Of a stretch of 64,000 nucleotides of DNA, positions 34,863-43,998 are shown piece by piece. Where the stretch lies: the NCBI RefSeq assembly GCF_002891295.1, contig NZ_LGUI01000013.1:1-64000 (forward strand), in the 5' to 3' direction. The translations under genes and the position numbers were made by a program. Every line of letters starts with the position of its first letter. Within the stretch, counting starts at the first letter, position 1. The notes below the pieces were generated by a model. The model was not told the DNA's origin and ran no database searches. It saw only the letters and a list, made by a program, of their open reading frames with translations. This DNA comes from Streptomyces eurocidicus (GTDB taxonomy: Bacteria > Actinomycetota > Actinomycetes > Streptomycetales > Streptomycetaceae).

Positions 34863-36485
34863 ATGACGACCGTGCGCGCTGCCGTGTTCGAGCTGTTGCG
34901 GGCCCGCGGGGTGACCACCGTCTTCGGCAACCCCGGTTCCACGGAACTCCCGTTCCTCCGGGACTTCCCCGACGACTTCCGCTACGTCCTCGGGCTCCAG
35001 GAGGCCGTGGCCGTCGGCATGGCGGACGGCCACGCGCAGGCGACCGGGACGACGGCGCTGGTCAACCTGCACACGGCACCGGGCGTCGGCAACGCGATGG
35101 GCGCCGTCGTCAACGCGGCGGCCAACCACACCCCCATGGTGATCACGGCCGGCCAGCAGGTGCGGGCCATGATGACCATGGAGGCGCTGCTCACCAACGT
35201 GGACGCCACGACCCTGCCCCGCCCCGCCGTCAAGTGGGCCTACGAACCGCCCCGCCCCCAGGACGTGCCCGCGGCCCTCGCCCGCGCCTTCCACCTGGCC
35301 GAAACCGCGCCCCGCGGGCCGGTGTTCCTCTCCCTGCCCATGGACGACTTCGACGTGGAGCTGGACGAGGCCGAGGCGGCCGCCGCGCGGCACGCGGCCG
35401 GGCGCCGGGTGACCGACGAGACGGCGGCGGCCGGACCGGCCGTGGCGGCGCTGGCCGCGAGGCTCGCCGCGGCGCGCAACCCCGTGCTGGTCACGGGCGG
35501 TTCGGTGGACGCCGAGGGCGCCTGGGACGCGGCGGTGGCACTGGCGGAGCGCCGGGGGATGCCCGTATGGGCCTCGCCGATCGAAGGGCGCGTCGGCTTC
35601 CCGGAGGACCACCGGCTCTACCGCGGCGTGCTCCCGCCCGCGCTGGCCCCGCTGGCGGCGACGCTCCAGGGCCACGACCTGGTGCTCGTCGTCGGGGCGC
35701 CCGTCTTCCGCTACTACCCCTACGTGCCCGGCCCCGTCCTCCCCGAGGGCACCGGACTGGCGCTGCTGACCAGCGATCCCGGCGAGGCCGCGCGCGCCCC
35801 GGTCGGCGACGCCCTGGTCGCGGGCCTGCGGCCCACGCTGGAACGGCTCACCGAGCTCCTCGACAAGAGCGAGGCCCCCGGCGACGGGCCGGGCACGGGC
35901 GCGGAACCCGCGGAGCAGGCCGGGGCGGAACCGGACACCGAGCCCATGTCCGCCCGTACGGCGCTCGCCGCCGTCGCGAGCGCCGCGCCCCCGGAGACCC
36001 TCTGGGTCAACGAGTCGCCCTCCAACCTCCAGATCTTCCGTGAGTTCGTACGGATCGACCGCCCCGGCTCCTTCCTCACCACCGCCGGCGGCGGCCTCGG
36101 CTTCGGGCTCGCGGCGGCCGTGGGCGCCCAGTTGGGGCGGCCGGAACGGCCGGTGGTGGCACTGGTCGGCGACGGCTCCGCGCAGTACGCGATCACGGCG
36201 CTGTGGACCGCCGCGGCCTATCGCGCCCCGGTCACCTTCGTGATCCCCGCGAACGGCGAATACGCCATCCTCAAATGGTTCGGCCGGTTCGAGAACACGC
36301 CCGGCGTGCCCGGCCTGGACCTCCCCGGCCTCGACCTGTGCGCGCTCGCCCGGGGCTACGGCGTGACCGCGCACCGGGCCACGGACGCGGCCCACCTCGC
36401 GGAGCTGGTCGCCGCGGCGACGGCCGCGACGGACGGCCCGGTCCTCATCGAGGCGCCGATCACGACGGTGCCCCCGTCACTCTGA
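34863..36485 (+). CDS. ThDP-dependent 2-oxoacid decarboxylase (benzoylformate decarboxylase-like)
   Basis: 540 residues with the three domains of the pyruvate decarboxylase/acetolactate synthase family. The catalytic Glu is in LQEAVAVGMADG; a His that matches the active-site His of benzoylformate decarboxylase is in NLHTAPGVGNAMG; the ThDP/Mg motif is GDGSAQYAI with its Asn in IPANGEYAIL. Near residue 340-360 there is a linker rich in Glu/Pro/Gly. Substrate is unknown; it would decarboxylate a 2-oxoacid to the aldehyde one carbon shorter. The ATG at 34863 has an AGAGGT 8 bases upstream. First gene of the run, 104 bp before the FAD oxidase. Confidence 0.88.
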   Translation: MTTVRAAVFELLRARGVTTVFGNPGSTELPFLRDFPDDFRYVLGLQEAVAVGMADGHAQATGTTALVNLHTAPGVGNAMGAVVNAAANHTPMVITAGQQVRAMMTMEALLTNVDATTLPRPAVKWAYEPPRPQDVPAALARAFHLAETAPRGPVFLSLPMDDFDVELDEAEAAAARHAAGRRVTDETAAAGPAVAALAARLAAARNPVLVTGGSVDAEGAWDAAVALAERRGMPVWASPIEGRVGFPEDHRLYRGVLPPALAPLAATLQGHDLVLVVGAPVFRYYPYVPGPVLPEGTGLALLTSDPGEAARAPVGDALVAGLRPTLERLTELLDKSEAPGDGPGTGAEPAEQAGAEPDTEPMSARTALAAVASAAPPETLWVNESPSNLQIFREFVRIDRPGSFLTTAGGGLGFGLAAAVGAQLGRPERPVVALVGDGSAQYAITALWTAAAYRAPVTFVIPANGEYAILKWFGRFENTPGVPGLDLPGLDLCALARGYGVTAHRATDAAHLAELVAAATAATDGPVLIEAPITTVPPSL

Positions 36486-36589
36486 GGCGCGCCCCGGCCC
36501 CACCGCGTCCCGCGTCCCACCGCGCCCGGCCCCACCGCGCGCCGCCCGTTCCCCTCTCACATCCCCTTGCTCGTGCTCTGGAGTCGCCC

Positions 36590-37993
36590 ATGACCGTATC
36601 CGTCGAGAAGCCGCTGCTCGCGGCCCTGCGGGAGGCACTGCCCGACGTGGCCGTGCTGACCGCGGACGACCAACTCGACCTGCACAGCCGTGACGCCGCC
36701 CCCTTCGGCGAGGCCGGCCGGCCCGTGGCGGTGGTTCGCCCCGAGACCGTGGAGCAGGTGCGGGAGGTGATCCGCGCGGCCCGCGCGTACGGGGTGCCCG
36801 TCGTGCCCCAGGGCGCGCGCACCGGCCTCGCCGGCGCCGCCGACGCCGTGGACGGCTGCCTGGTGCTCTCCATGGTCCGGATGGACCGGATCCTGGAGAT
36901 CGACCCGGCCAACCGCCTGGTGCGCTGCGAGCCCGGCGTCGTCACCGCCGACCTCGCCGCCGCCGTCGCCGAGCGGGGCCTGTGCTACCCGCCGGACCCG
37001 GCCTCGTGGGAGGTCTGCACGATCGGCGGGAACATCGCCACCGGCGCGGGCGGGCTGTGCTGTGTGAAGTACGGGGTCACCGCCGACTACGTGCTCGGCC
37101 TGACCGTCGTCCTGGCCGACGGCGAGGTGCTGCGCGTCGGGCGGCGCACGGTGAAGGGCGTCGCCGGCTACGACCTCACCCGGCTGTTCGTCGGCTCGGA
37201 GGGCACCCTGGGCGTCATCGTCGAGGCCACCCTGGCTCTGCGGCCGCCGCGGCCGCCCGCCCGGGCGCTGCTGGCCAGGTTCCCGTCCGCGTCGGCCGCC
37301 GGGGAGGCCGTGTCGGCGATCGTCCGCGCCGGGCACGTCCCGTCCGCCCTGGAGCTGCTGGACCGCACGACCACCGAGGCGATCTCCGCGCTGGGCCACC
37401 CGCTGTTCGCCGACGGCGGCGCGGCGACGCTGATCGTGGCGAGCGACGCGCCCGACGCCGCCGAGGACGTCCGCGCGATGGCCGCCCTCTGCCGGGACGC
37501 CGAGGCGCTGTCCGTCACCGCCGCGGCCGGCGAGGCGGAGTCCGCCGGGGTCCTGGAGGCGCGCCGGATGGTGCTCCCCGCGCTCAAGGCCCGGGCGGCC
37601 GCGCTGCCCGGCGAGGTGACGGCGTTCATCGAGGACGTGGCGGTGCCCCGCGACCGGCTGGCCGAACTGATCGACCGGATCGAGCTGATCGCCGGCGAGT
37701 ACGACCTCTACATCTCCACCGTCGGCCACGCCGGGGACGGCAACCTGCACCCCACGGTCGTCTTCGACCGCTCCGACCCGGACGCCGTCCGGCGGGCCAA
37801 GGAGGCGTACGACGCCATCATGGCCGCCGGTCTGGAGCTGGGCGGCACCATCACCGGCGAGCACGGCGTCGGCACCCTCAAGCGCGACTGGCTGGCCCGC
37901 GAACTCCCGCCCCGCGGGCTGCGGTTGCAACGCGACCTCAAGCGGCTGTTCGACCCCGAGGGGCTCCTCAACCCCGGGAAGGTACTGGCATGA
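36590..37993 (+). CDS. FAD-linked 2-hydroxyacid oxidase (GlcD-like)
   Basis: 467 residues of the FAD_binding_4 / FAD-oxidase_C type. The FAD-binding part has VVPQGARTGLAGAAD, DPASWEVCTIGGNIATGAGG, VKYGVTADYVLGL and LFVGSEGTLGVI; the C-terminal part has VGHAGDGNLHP and GEHGVGTLKR. This pattern belongs to glycolate oxidase subunit D and D-lactate dehydrogenases, which turn 2-hydroxyacids into 2-oxoacids. No GlcE/GlcF partners are near. TCTGGAG lies 8 bases before the ATG. Its product would be the substrate type of the upstream decarboxylase. Its stop overlaps the P450 start (ATGA). Confidence 0.92.
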   Translation: MTVSVEKPLLAALREALPDVAVLTADDQLDLHSRDAAPFGEAGRPVAVVRPETVEQVREVIRAARAYGVPVVPQGARTGLAGAADAVDGCLVLSMVRMDRILEIDPANRLVRCEPGVVTADLAAAVAERGLCYPPDPASWEVCTIGGNIATGAGGLCCVKYGVTADYVLGLTVVLADGEVLRVGRRTVKGVAGYDLTRLFVGSEGTLGVIVEATLALRPPRPPARALLARFPSASAAGEAVSAIVRAGHVPSALELLDRTTTEAISALGHPLFADGGAATLIVASDAPDAAEDVRAMAALCRDAEALSVTAAAGEAESAGVLEARRMVLPALKARAAALPGEVTAFIEDVAVPRDRLAELIDRIELIAGEYDLYISTVGHAGDGNLHPTVVFDRSDPDAVRRAKEAYDAIMAAGLELGGTITGEHGVGTLKRDWLARELPPRGLRLQRDLKRLFDPEGLLNPGKVLA

Positions 37994-39423
37994 GCCTGCT
38001 GAGCAGCGCGCCCGGGGGCTCCGGGAGCCCCACGAGCACGGAGGCCGACCGGGACGCGGAGCTGCCCACGGCGTCGGCGGGCGAGAACCTCCGGCTCACC
38101 CTCGTCTACTTCCTTCCCAATTACCTCAAGGGCATCTTCCGGCTCCGTCCGCGCCTGGGCTCGCTCGTCGCCAAGGCGGACGCGGGCCGGCGCGGCGCGG
38201 AGACACTGCGCCGGATGCGGCACCGGTACGGGAGCGGTCCCGTCGTGGTGCGCGGCACCTCCGGGCCCACCCTGCTCGTCCTGGACCCCGAGGACGTCCG
38301 GCAGGTGCTGGCCGGGCCGGTGGCCGTCTACGCGGTCGACACCTGGGAGAAGGTGTCCGGCTTCGCGTCGGTCCAGCCCGACGCCCTGGTCGCCTCGCAC
38401 GGCCGGCAGCGCGCCGTCCGGCGGGCCTTCAACGACGCCGTGCTGGACGCCGGCTGCCCCGTGCACCGGCTCGCGGACCACTTCCTGCGGGTCGTCGGCG
38501 AGGAGGCCGCCGCCCTGCTGGGCCCCCGGTCGGTGGCCGGACTCGACTCGGACGCCCTCCGGGAGTGCCTCGAACGCGCGGGTCGCCGCTGCTTCCTCGG
38601 CGAGGCAGCCGCCGACGACGTCGAGTTCTCCCGGCTGCTGGCCGAACTGCTCACCGAGGCCAACTGGCTGGGCGCCCGCCGCTGGCGCGCCGCCGCCACC
38701 CGGCGGACGCGCCGGCGCATGATGCAGCGGCAGGCGCGCTATCTGGGCGAGGCCGACCCGCGGAGCCTGGCCGGGCTGTTCGCCGGAGCGCCGAGGGGCC
38801 CGGAGACCGCTCCCGAGTGCCAGGTCACGCACTGGTTCATGGCGCTGAGCGTGGTGCACTCGGCGGCCGTGCAGGCGCTCGCCCTGCTCGCGACGCACCC
38901 TCACCCGTACCGGCGGGCGGTCGCGGAGGTCGAGGCGGCGGACCGGGCGCACGGCGCGCGCACGGTGACCGGCGCCATCCAGATGCCGTACGTCCGGGCG
39001 TGCGTCCAGGAGGCGGCACGGCTGTGGCCGCCCGTCCCCAGCCTGATGCGGCGTACGACCGCGGAGACGCGCTGGCGGGGCGCGGTGGCGCCGGGCGGGG
39101 TCAACGTCCTGGTGCCCGCGGGCTTCCACGCCCGCGACGGCGAACGGATCGACTACGCGCACCGGTTCGCCCCCGAGAAGTGGCTCGACGGCACCGCGGA
39201 GGCCGACTGGGCCATCAGCCCGTTCAGCCGGGGCGAGGCCCAGTGCAGCGGCATGGAGCTGGGGCTCCAGCTGGCCACCGGCTTCGTCGCCGAGCTGCTG
39301 CGCGGCGGTGAACTGGCCGCCGCCGGAGTCCGGCTGAGCCCGGACCGCCCGCTGCCGTACGCCTTCGACACGGCGCGGCTGCGCATCGGCATCCGCCCGA
39401 CCCGGCCCGTGGAGGGGACATGA
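37990..39423 (+). CDS. Atypical cytochrome P450
   Basis: 477 residues. The haem-binding loop is PFSRGEAQCSGMELGLQ with Cys419, and the K-helix ExxR is QEAARLWP (Glu341). In the region expected to be the I-helix (THWFMALSVVHSAAVQALAL) the usual A/G-G-x-D/E-T is absent; there is no acid-threonine pair. That loss is known in P450s that use hydroperoxides in place of O2 and a reductase (CYP74, CYP152). The protein has no signal peptide. ATG overlaps the preceding stop and its own stop overlaps the next start, so it is tightly coupled to the hydrolase and dioxygenase-like genes. Confidence 0.85.
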   Translation: MSLLSSAPGGSGSPTSTEADRDAELPTASAGENLRLTLVYFLPNYLKGIFRLRPRLGSLVAKADAGRRGAETLRRMRHRYGSGPVVVRGTSGPTLLVLDPEDVRQVLAGPVAVYAVDTWEKVSGFASVQPDALVASHGRQRAVRRAFNDAVLDAGCPVHRLADHFLRVVGEEAAALLGPRSVAGLDSDALRECLERAGRRCFLGEAAADDVEFSRLLAELLTEANWLGARRWRAAATRRTRRRMMQRQARYLGEADPRSLAGLFAGAPRGPETAPECQVTHWFMALSVVHSAAVQALALLATHPHPYRRAVAEVEAADRAHGARTVTGAIQMPYVRACVQEAARLWPPVPSLMRRTTAETRWRGAVAPGGVNVLVPAGFHARDGERIDYAHRFAPEKWLDGTAEADWAISPFSRGEAQCSGMELGLQLATGFVAELLRGGELAAAGVRLSPDRPLPYAFDTARLRIGIRPTRPVEGT

Positions 39424-41318
39424 CGACCGACAGCGGCACCCCGGCGGAGGGGCCGGAGACACGAGGGGCGCCGGAGCCGGCGGCCGTGGCGGCCATGCCC
39501 GAAGTACCGGACGGGCGGGCCGGGCAGGACGGGGCGGACGCGACGCCGCCCGCGGCGGGCCCGGAGGGCGGACCGAACGCGGCGGAGACCCCGGAGACCC
39601 CGGAGACGGCGGAGACCGCGGAATCTCCGGAGGCTTCGGGGCCGCCGAAAGCTCCGGAGGAGCCGGAGGCATCGGAGGAGCCGGAGGCATCGGACACACC
39701 GGACGTGTCAGAGGCTCCGGAAGAGCCGGAAGCCTCGGAGGCGTCGGGCACCTCGGAGGTGTGCGAAGCGCCCGCGGAGTCCCCGGCACCGGTCGGGCCC
39801 GGCGGAGAAGCCGAGCCCGTAGGCGCCGGCGCCCTGGAGGCCGGTACCGCAGACCCCGGGCCCGGTGGCGACGCCCGGCCCGGCACAGGGCCCGGAGCAG
39901 GGCCCGGAGCAGGGCCGTACGTGCCCTCGTCCCGTACGGAAACCCGCGTCCCGCATAACCCGTACGGCCCCGAGGACCCCGCCGTTCTCGGCGGCCTCGC
40001 CGCCGTCGCCCGTTCCCTGAGCGGGACCGCGGGGGCGGTCCGGGACGCCGGGCGCGTGCTGACCGCCGTCGTCACCGATCCCGCCCTGCTCGGCTCGCTC
40101 GGCCGTTCGCCGCGGCTCGGCGCGCGGGCCCTGTACGCCCTGGCCCGTACGCTCGTCGCGCCCACCGGGCTGGGGTACGCGCCGGACGGGCGGGGGCTGG
40201 GCCGGGCGGCCTGGCTGGGCGGCGTGCTCACCAGCCGCGCGAGCCTCGCCGTGGACGTCGCCGTGACCGCGCTGAAGCTCCGGATCCGGCTGTGCGCGGT
40301 GCGGCACCCGGAGTTCGTCCAGGAGGGGCCGGTCCGCCGGATGCTCATCGCCATCGAGGCCGACCGGCAGCTGCTGGCCCTGCGCATCCTCCGGGAGAAC
40401 GTCCGGTCGCAGGGCGGCGCCCGGACGCTGGCCGCGCTCGCGCCCTGCCTGACCGAGGTCCTGGCGTGGAACGCGCTGGTGGACGAGAACCCCTTCAACG
40501 ACGAGGCCGCGTGGCACATCGTCCGGGGCACCCGCGCGGACGGCGACCCGCTGCTGGGCACCCGGATCAGCGCCTGGGCCCGCTGGGACCGCGGGCCCGG
40601 CCGGGCCGTGCCCGAGCCGCCGGACCCCGAGCTCCTGGCCGGTCTCGACAACGGCGGCGGCATCACCGGGCACCTGCGCAACCTCGCGGCCATCGGCAAC
40701 GACGGCCGGATGGTCGTCCAGCGGGTCAAGGGCCCGGACGGCGTCACCCGTTACGTGGCCCTGCTGCCGGGCATGGCCCTCGGTCTGCCCCGCAACGCCA
40801 CCCCGCAGGACCTGGTCGGCGCGGTCACCGCGGTCGGCCGCAACGACTCGCCGTACACCCGGGCCGCCCGCAAGGCGCTCGCGCTGACCGTTCCGGACGG
40901 CGCGGAGGTCGCGCTGGTCGGGCACAGCCAGGGCGGCGTCGCGGCCATGAACCTGACCGAGCTCGGCGAGGTCAACGACCGGTGGCGGCTGGCGCGCGTC
41001 GTCGCGGTGGGCTCCCCCATCGACTTCAAGCGCCCGCGCGATCCGCGCACCAAGGTCGTCAGCCTCGTCAACGAGCACGACGTGGTGCCGAACCTGGAGG
41101 GCCGCAGCCCGGCCTCGGTCTTCCCCGTGCCCGCCGACTGGCTGGAGTTCACCTGGGTGGACCCCACGCACGACTTCCCGCAGTGCCACAACGTCGGCGT
41201 GTACGCGCAGAGCCTCGACAAGGTCGTACCGGAGGCGCGTGACCGGGTGGACGACCTGCTCGCGCCGTTCCGCGGCCATGTCGAGGAGACCGTCGTCCTC
41301 CGGCTCCACGACCGCTGA
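39420..41318 (+). CDS. Lipase-like alpha/beta hydrolase with a long acidic low-complexity N-terminus
   Basis: 632 residues. The first 180 or so are Pro/Glu/Ala/Ser-rich repeats (18-bp DNA unit repeated at 39657-39692 as PEASEE-type peptides) and are probably disordered. From about 190 on a helical region leads into an alpha/beta hydrolase core: nucleophile elbow GHSQGG (Ser503), Asp in NEHDVVPN and His in DFPQCHNVG. It fits an intracellular lipase or acyl-hydrolase; there is no signal peptide. The ATG overlaps the P450 stop. In this operon it could release the fatty acid that the next enzyme oxygenates, but that is inference. Confidence 0.8.
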   Translation: MTTDSGTPAEGPETRGAPEPAAVAAMPEVPDGRAGQDGADATPPAAGPEGGPNAAETPETPETAETAESPEASGPPKAPEEPEASEEPEASDTPDVSEAPEEPEASEASGTSEVCEAPAESPAPVGPGGEAEPVGAGALEAGTADPGPGGDARPGTGPGAGPGAGPYVPSSRTETRVPHNPYGPEDPAVLGGLAAVARSLSGTAGAVRDAGRVLTAVVTDPALLGSLGRSPRLGARALYALARTLVAPTGLGYAPDGRGLGRAAWLGGVLTSRASLAVDVAVTALKLRIRLCAVRHPEFVQEGPVRRMLIAIEADRQLLALRILRENVRSQGGARTLAALAPCLTEVLAWNALVDENPFNDEAAWHIVRGTRADGDPLLGTRISAWARWDRGPGRAVPEPPDPELLAGLDNGGGITGHLRNLAAIGNDGRMVVQRVKGPDGVTRYVALLPGMALGLPRNATPQDLVGAVTAVGRNDSPYTRAARKALALTVPDGAEVALVGHSQGGVAAMNLTELGEVNDRWRLARVVAVGSPIDFKRPRDPRTKVVSLVNEHDVVPNLEGRSPASVFPVPADWLEFTWVDPTHDFPQCHNVGVYAQSLDKVVPEARDRVDDLLAPFRGHVEETVVLRLHDR

Positions 41319-41369
41319 GCCCCGCCCCGCCGACCGAGCCCCCCGAGGGAGAGCAATGGAGAGCCACCG

Positions 41370-43148
41370 ATGACGCCCGTACCGCGCCCCCGAAGGGAGT
41401 GGCACTCCCTGCCCCTCCCGCTCGCGATCATGGAGATCAGGCGACAGCGGGAGCTGCTGCGCGCGCACAACCTGCACGACACGTACGGCGCCGGCGGCGA
41501 GCGCCCGCGCCGGCCCGGCCCCCGGCTGCTGCCCTACCGCAGCTACGACGGCTCGGGCTACGACCCGGACGACGTCGACATGGGCCGCGCCGGCACCCGC
41601 TTCGACCGCAACTGCGCCCTGCCGGAGACCTTCCCGGAAGAGGAGGAGAAGGGGCTGTACTCGCCGAGCCCCCGCGAGGTCAGCAGACAACTGCTGGCCC
41701 GCCGCTCCGGCTTCCGGCCCGCGCCGACCCTCAACATGCTGGCCGCCGCCTGGATCCAGTTCCAGAACCACGGCTGGTTCAGCCACGGCGACAACACGAC
41801 CGACGAGCCCCTCGGCGTACCGCTGGCCGAGGACGACGACTGGCCGCGCTGCCCGATGGCGGTCCGCCGCTCCCGCCCCGACCCGGTGGACCACACCGAC
41901 CCCACCCGCCCGCCGACGTACGAGAACACCGTCAGCCACTGGTGGGACGGCTCGCAGATCTACGGATCGAGCGAGGAGCGGTGCCGGGCCCTGCGCACCG
42001 GGGAGCGCGGCAGGCTGGCCGTCGAGGGCGGCCGGCTGCCGGACGAGACCCGGCCCGGCCTCTCCGGCATCGACCTCACGGGCTTCAACGACAACTACTG
42101 GGTGGGCCTGTCGCTGCTGCACACGCTCTTCGCCAAGGAGCACAACGCGATCTGCGACCGGATCGCCGCGGCCCGTCCGACCTGGGACGACGAGCGCCTC
42201 TTCCACACCGCCCGGCTGGTCAACACCGCCGTGATGGCCAAGATCCATACGGTGGAGTGGACGCCCGCGGCGATCGCGCACCCGGTGACGCGGGCGGCCA
42301 TGCACATCAACTGGTACGGGGTGCTCCCCGCCGGGCTGCGGCGCAGGGTCGGCCGGTTCGGCAAGGGGGAGGCCCTCTTCGGCATCCTGGGCTCCCCCAC
42401 CGACCACCACACGGCCCCGTTCTCCATGACGGAGGAGTTCGTCACCTCCTACCGGCTGCACCCGCTGATCCGCGACGAGTACGAGGTGCGCTCGCACCGT
42501 ACGGGCGCGCTCGTGGACCGTACGGACTTCGACGCGCTCCAGGCGCTGGCCACCCGGGGGGCGGTGGACCGCTGGGGCTGGTCGGACCTGCTGTACTCCT
42601 TCGGTGTGCTGAACCCCGGTGACATCACCCTGCACAACCACCCCGACTGCCTGCGCGATCTCGCCCGTGTCTCCGGGGAGCACGTCGATCTCGGGACGGT
42701 GGACGTCCTGCGCGACCGGGAGCGCGGCGTGCCCCGCTACACCGCGTTCCGGGCCGCGCTGCACCGCCCGCCGCTGACCGGCTTCGAGGAGCTGACCGGC
42801 GGGGACGTGGCGCTGGCGGCCGAGCTGCGGGAGGTCTACGACGACCGGCTGGACCGGGTGGACACCATGGTCGGGATGTACGCCGAGCCACGGCCGCGCG
42901 GGTTCGCGTTCAGCGACACGGCGTTCCGGATCTTTGTGCTGATGGCGTCGCGGCGGCTGAAGAGCGACCGCTTCTTCACCACCGACTACCGACCGGAGGT
43001 CTACACCCCGGAGGGACTGGAGTGGATCGACCGCACCGGGATGCTGGAGGTGCTGCGGCGCCACCATCCGGAGCTCGCTCCGTCGCTGGAGGGGGTGCGC
43101 AACGCCTTCGCGCCCTGGCGGATGCTGCGGCCCGGGGGGATCGGCTGA
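41370..43148 (+). CDS. Animal-type haem peroxidase / fatty-acid alpha-dioxygenase-like protein
   Basis: 592 residues of the haem peroxidase/cyclooxygenase superfamily. The distal His is in IQFQNHGWFSHG (near 133), the calcium/haem pocket region has YGSSEERCRALR and LLHTLFAKEHNAICDR, and TSYRLHPLI (near 363) has the spacing of the radical Tyr and proximal His of alpha-dioxygenases and prostaglandin synthases. Length and the missing signal peptide favour an alpha-dioxygenase-like enzyme over a secreted peroxidase. It would add O2 to a fatty acid to give a hydroperoxide. GAGAGCAATGGAGAG lies before the start; the hydrolase stop is 51 bp upstream. Confidence 0.85.
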   Translation: MTPVPRPRREWHSLPLPLAIMEIRRQRELLRAHNLHDTYGAGGERPRRPGPRLLPYRSYDGSGYDPDDVDMGRAGTRFDRNCALPETFPEEEEKGLYSPSPREVSRQLLARRSGFRPAPTLNMLAAAWIQFQNHGWFSHGDNTTDEPLGVPLAEDDDWPRCPMAVRRSRPDPVDHTDPTRPPTYENTVSHWWDGSQIYGSSEERCRALRTGERGRLAVEGGRLPDETRPGLSGIDLTGFNDNYWVGLSLLHTLFAKEHNAICDRIAAARPTWDDERLFHTARLVNTAVMAKIHTVEWTPAAIAHPVTRAAMHINWYGVLPAGLRRRVGRFGKGEALFGILGSPTDHHTAPFSMTEEFVTSYRLHPLIRDEYEVRSHRTGALVDRTDFDALQALATRGAVDRWGWSDLLYSFGVLNPGDITLHNHPDCLRDLARVSGEHVDLGTVDVLRDRERGVPRYTAFRAALHRPPLTGFEELTGGDVALAAELREVYDDRLDRVDTMVGMYAEPRPRGFAFSDTAFRIFVLMASRRLKSDRFFTTDYRPEVYTPEGLEWIDRTGMLEVLRRHHPELAPSLEGVRNAFAPWRMLRPGGIG

Positions 43149-43432
43149 TGGGGGCGCGGGAGGGGACCGCGCCCTGGTCGCGGCCCGTGCGGGCGCAGGC
43201 CGAGCGGCTGCGGGAGGAGGCGGACCGGCTGCGGGCGAGCGCCGGCGGGGTGACGCTGCCCGGTGTGGAGGGGACCGTCCTGCGCCGGCGGATCGCCTCC
43301 CACGCGGAGCGCGCGGAAAGGGCCGCCCGCTCCCTGGAGCGCGCGGCCGAGGCGCTGGCCCGTCACGAGGCGCTGCTCGCCGCTCTCGCGCGCGGGCGGC
43401 GGGAGAGCGGCGGGGCGGCACAGCGCGAATGA
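43148..43432 (+). CDS. Small coiled-coil protein
   Basis: 94 residues made almost entirely of charged helix with heptad-like spacing (AQAERLREEADRLRASA; RRRIASHAERAERAARSLERAAEALARHEALLAAL). The ATG shares one base with the stop of the dioxygenase-like gene (TGATG), so translation is coupled. Function unknown; it may be an accessory or scaffold for the preceding enzymes. Confidence 0.7.
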   Translation: MGAREGTAPWSRPVRAQAERLREEADRLRASAGGVTLPGVEGTVLRRRIASHAERAERAARSLERAAEALARHEALLAALARGRRESGGAAQRE

Positions 43433-43469
43433 GGCGGCCGGTTACCGGGGGCGGACCGGTGCGGGCGGG

Positions 43470-43809
43470 CTAGCCGGTGGGCGCGCCCGCCGTCTCCCGG
43501 GCGTACCAGCGGTCGTCGCGCAGCTCGGCCAGCCCGTGCCCGGCGAGCCCGGTGACGTGCTTGAGGACCGTGCGCGCCTGATAGCCCGCCGCCGCGGCCA
43601 GCTCGTCGAGGGACGCGCCCGAGGCGCCCCGCTCCCGCAGGCTCTGCCAGGTGCGGGCGGCGTGGCGGCCCAGGTCGGGGGTGGCGGCGGGCTGCGGCGC
43701 GGCGGCCGGGGCCGCACGGCGGGCTGCGGGCGACCGGGCGGGCCCGGCCGGCGGGCCGCGGGGTGCGGTTGACCCTGCGGTGGCGGCGGCCCTTCTGGCG
43801 TTTGCTCAT
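43470..43809 (-). pseudogene. Small winged-helix-like gene broken by a frameshift
   Basis: In one minus-strand frame ending at the TAG of 43470-43472, the peptide DLGRHAARTWQSLRERGASG, continuing LDELAAAAGYQARTVLKHV and ELRDDRWYARE, has nearly all codons ending in G/C and looks like a helix-turn-helix with a wing. That frame has no start codon upstream. A plausible start (ATG at 43809, MSKRQKGRRHRRVNRTPRP) lies in another frame and has its own good codon bias for about 35 codons. The shift must fall in the Pro/Ala/Gly-rich stretch near 43690-43745. Mutation or sequencing error cannot be told apart here. Confidence 0.55.
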
Positions 43810-43998
43810 GGATGTACCACTGCTCCGTCCTGTGGTGCGGGGCCGGGTGGTCGCGGCCTCCGTCCTCAGGTCAACCCGGGGCGGCGCCGGGCGGTTACGG
43901 CCATTCCACCGTGTGTGCGAGGCGGCGCGCCGGAGCGGGCGGCGCGGGCGGGCGGGGACCCGGACCGCGCGGTGCGTGCGGTATGTGACGCTTGGTGG

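Noticed and set aside
39708..43421. A 1237-codon minus-strand frame across the hydrolase and peroxidase genes
   Set aside because: Antisense shadow with His/Arg/Gly-rich low-complexity sequence and no start context.
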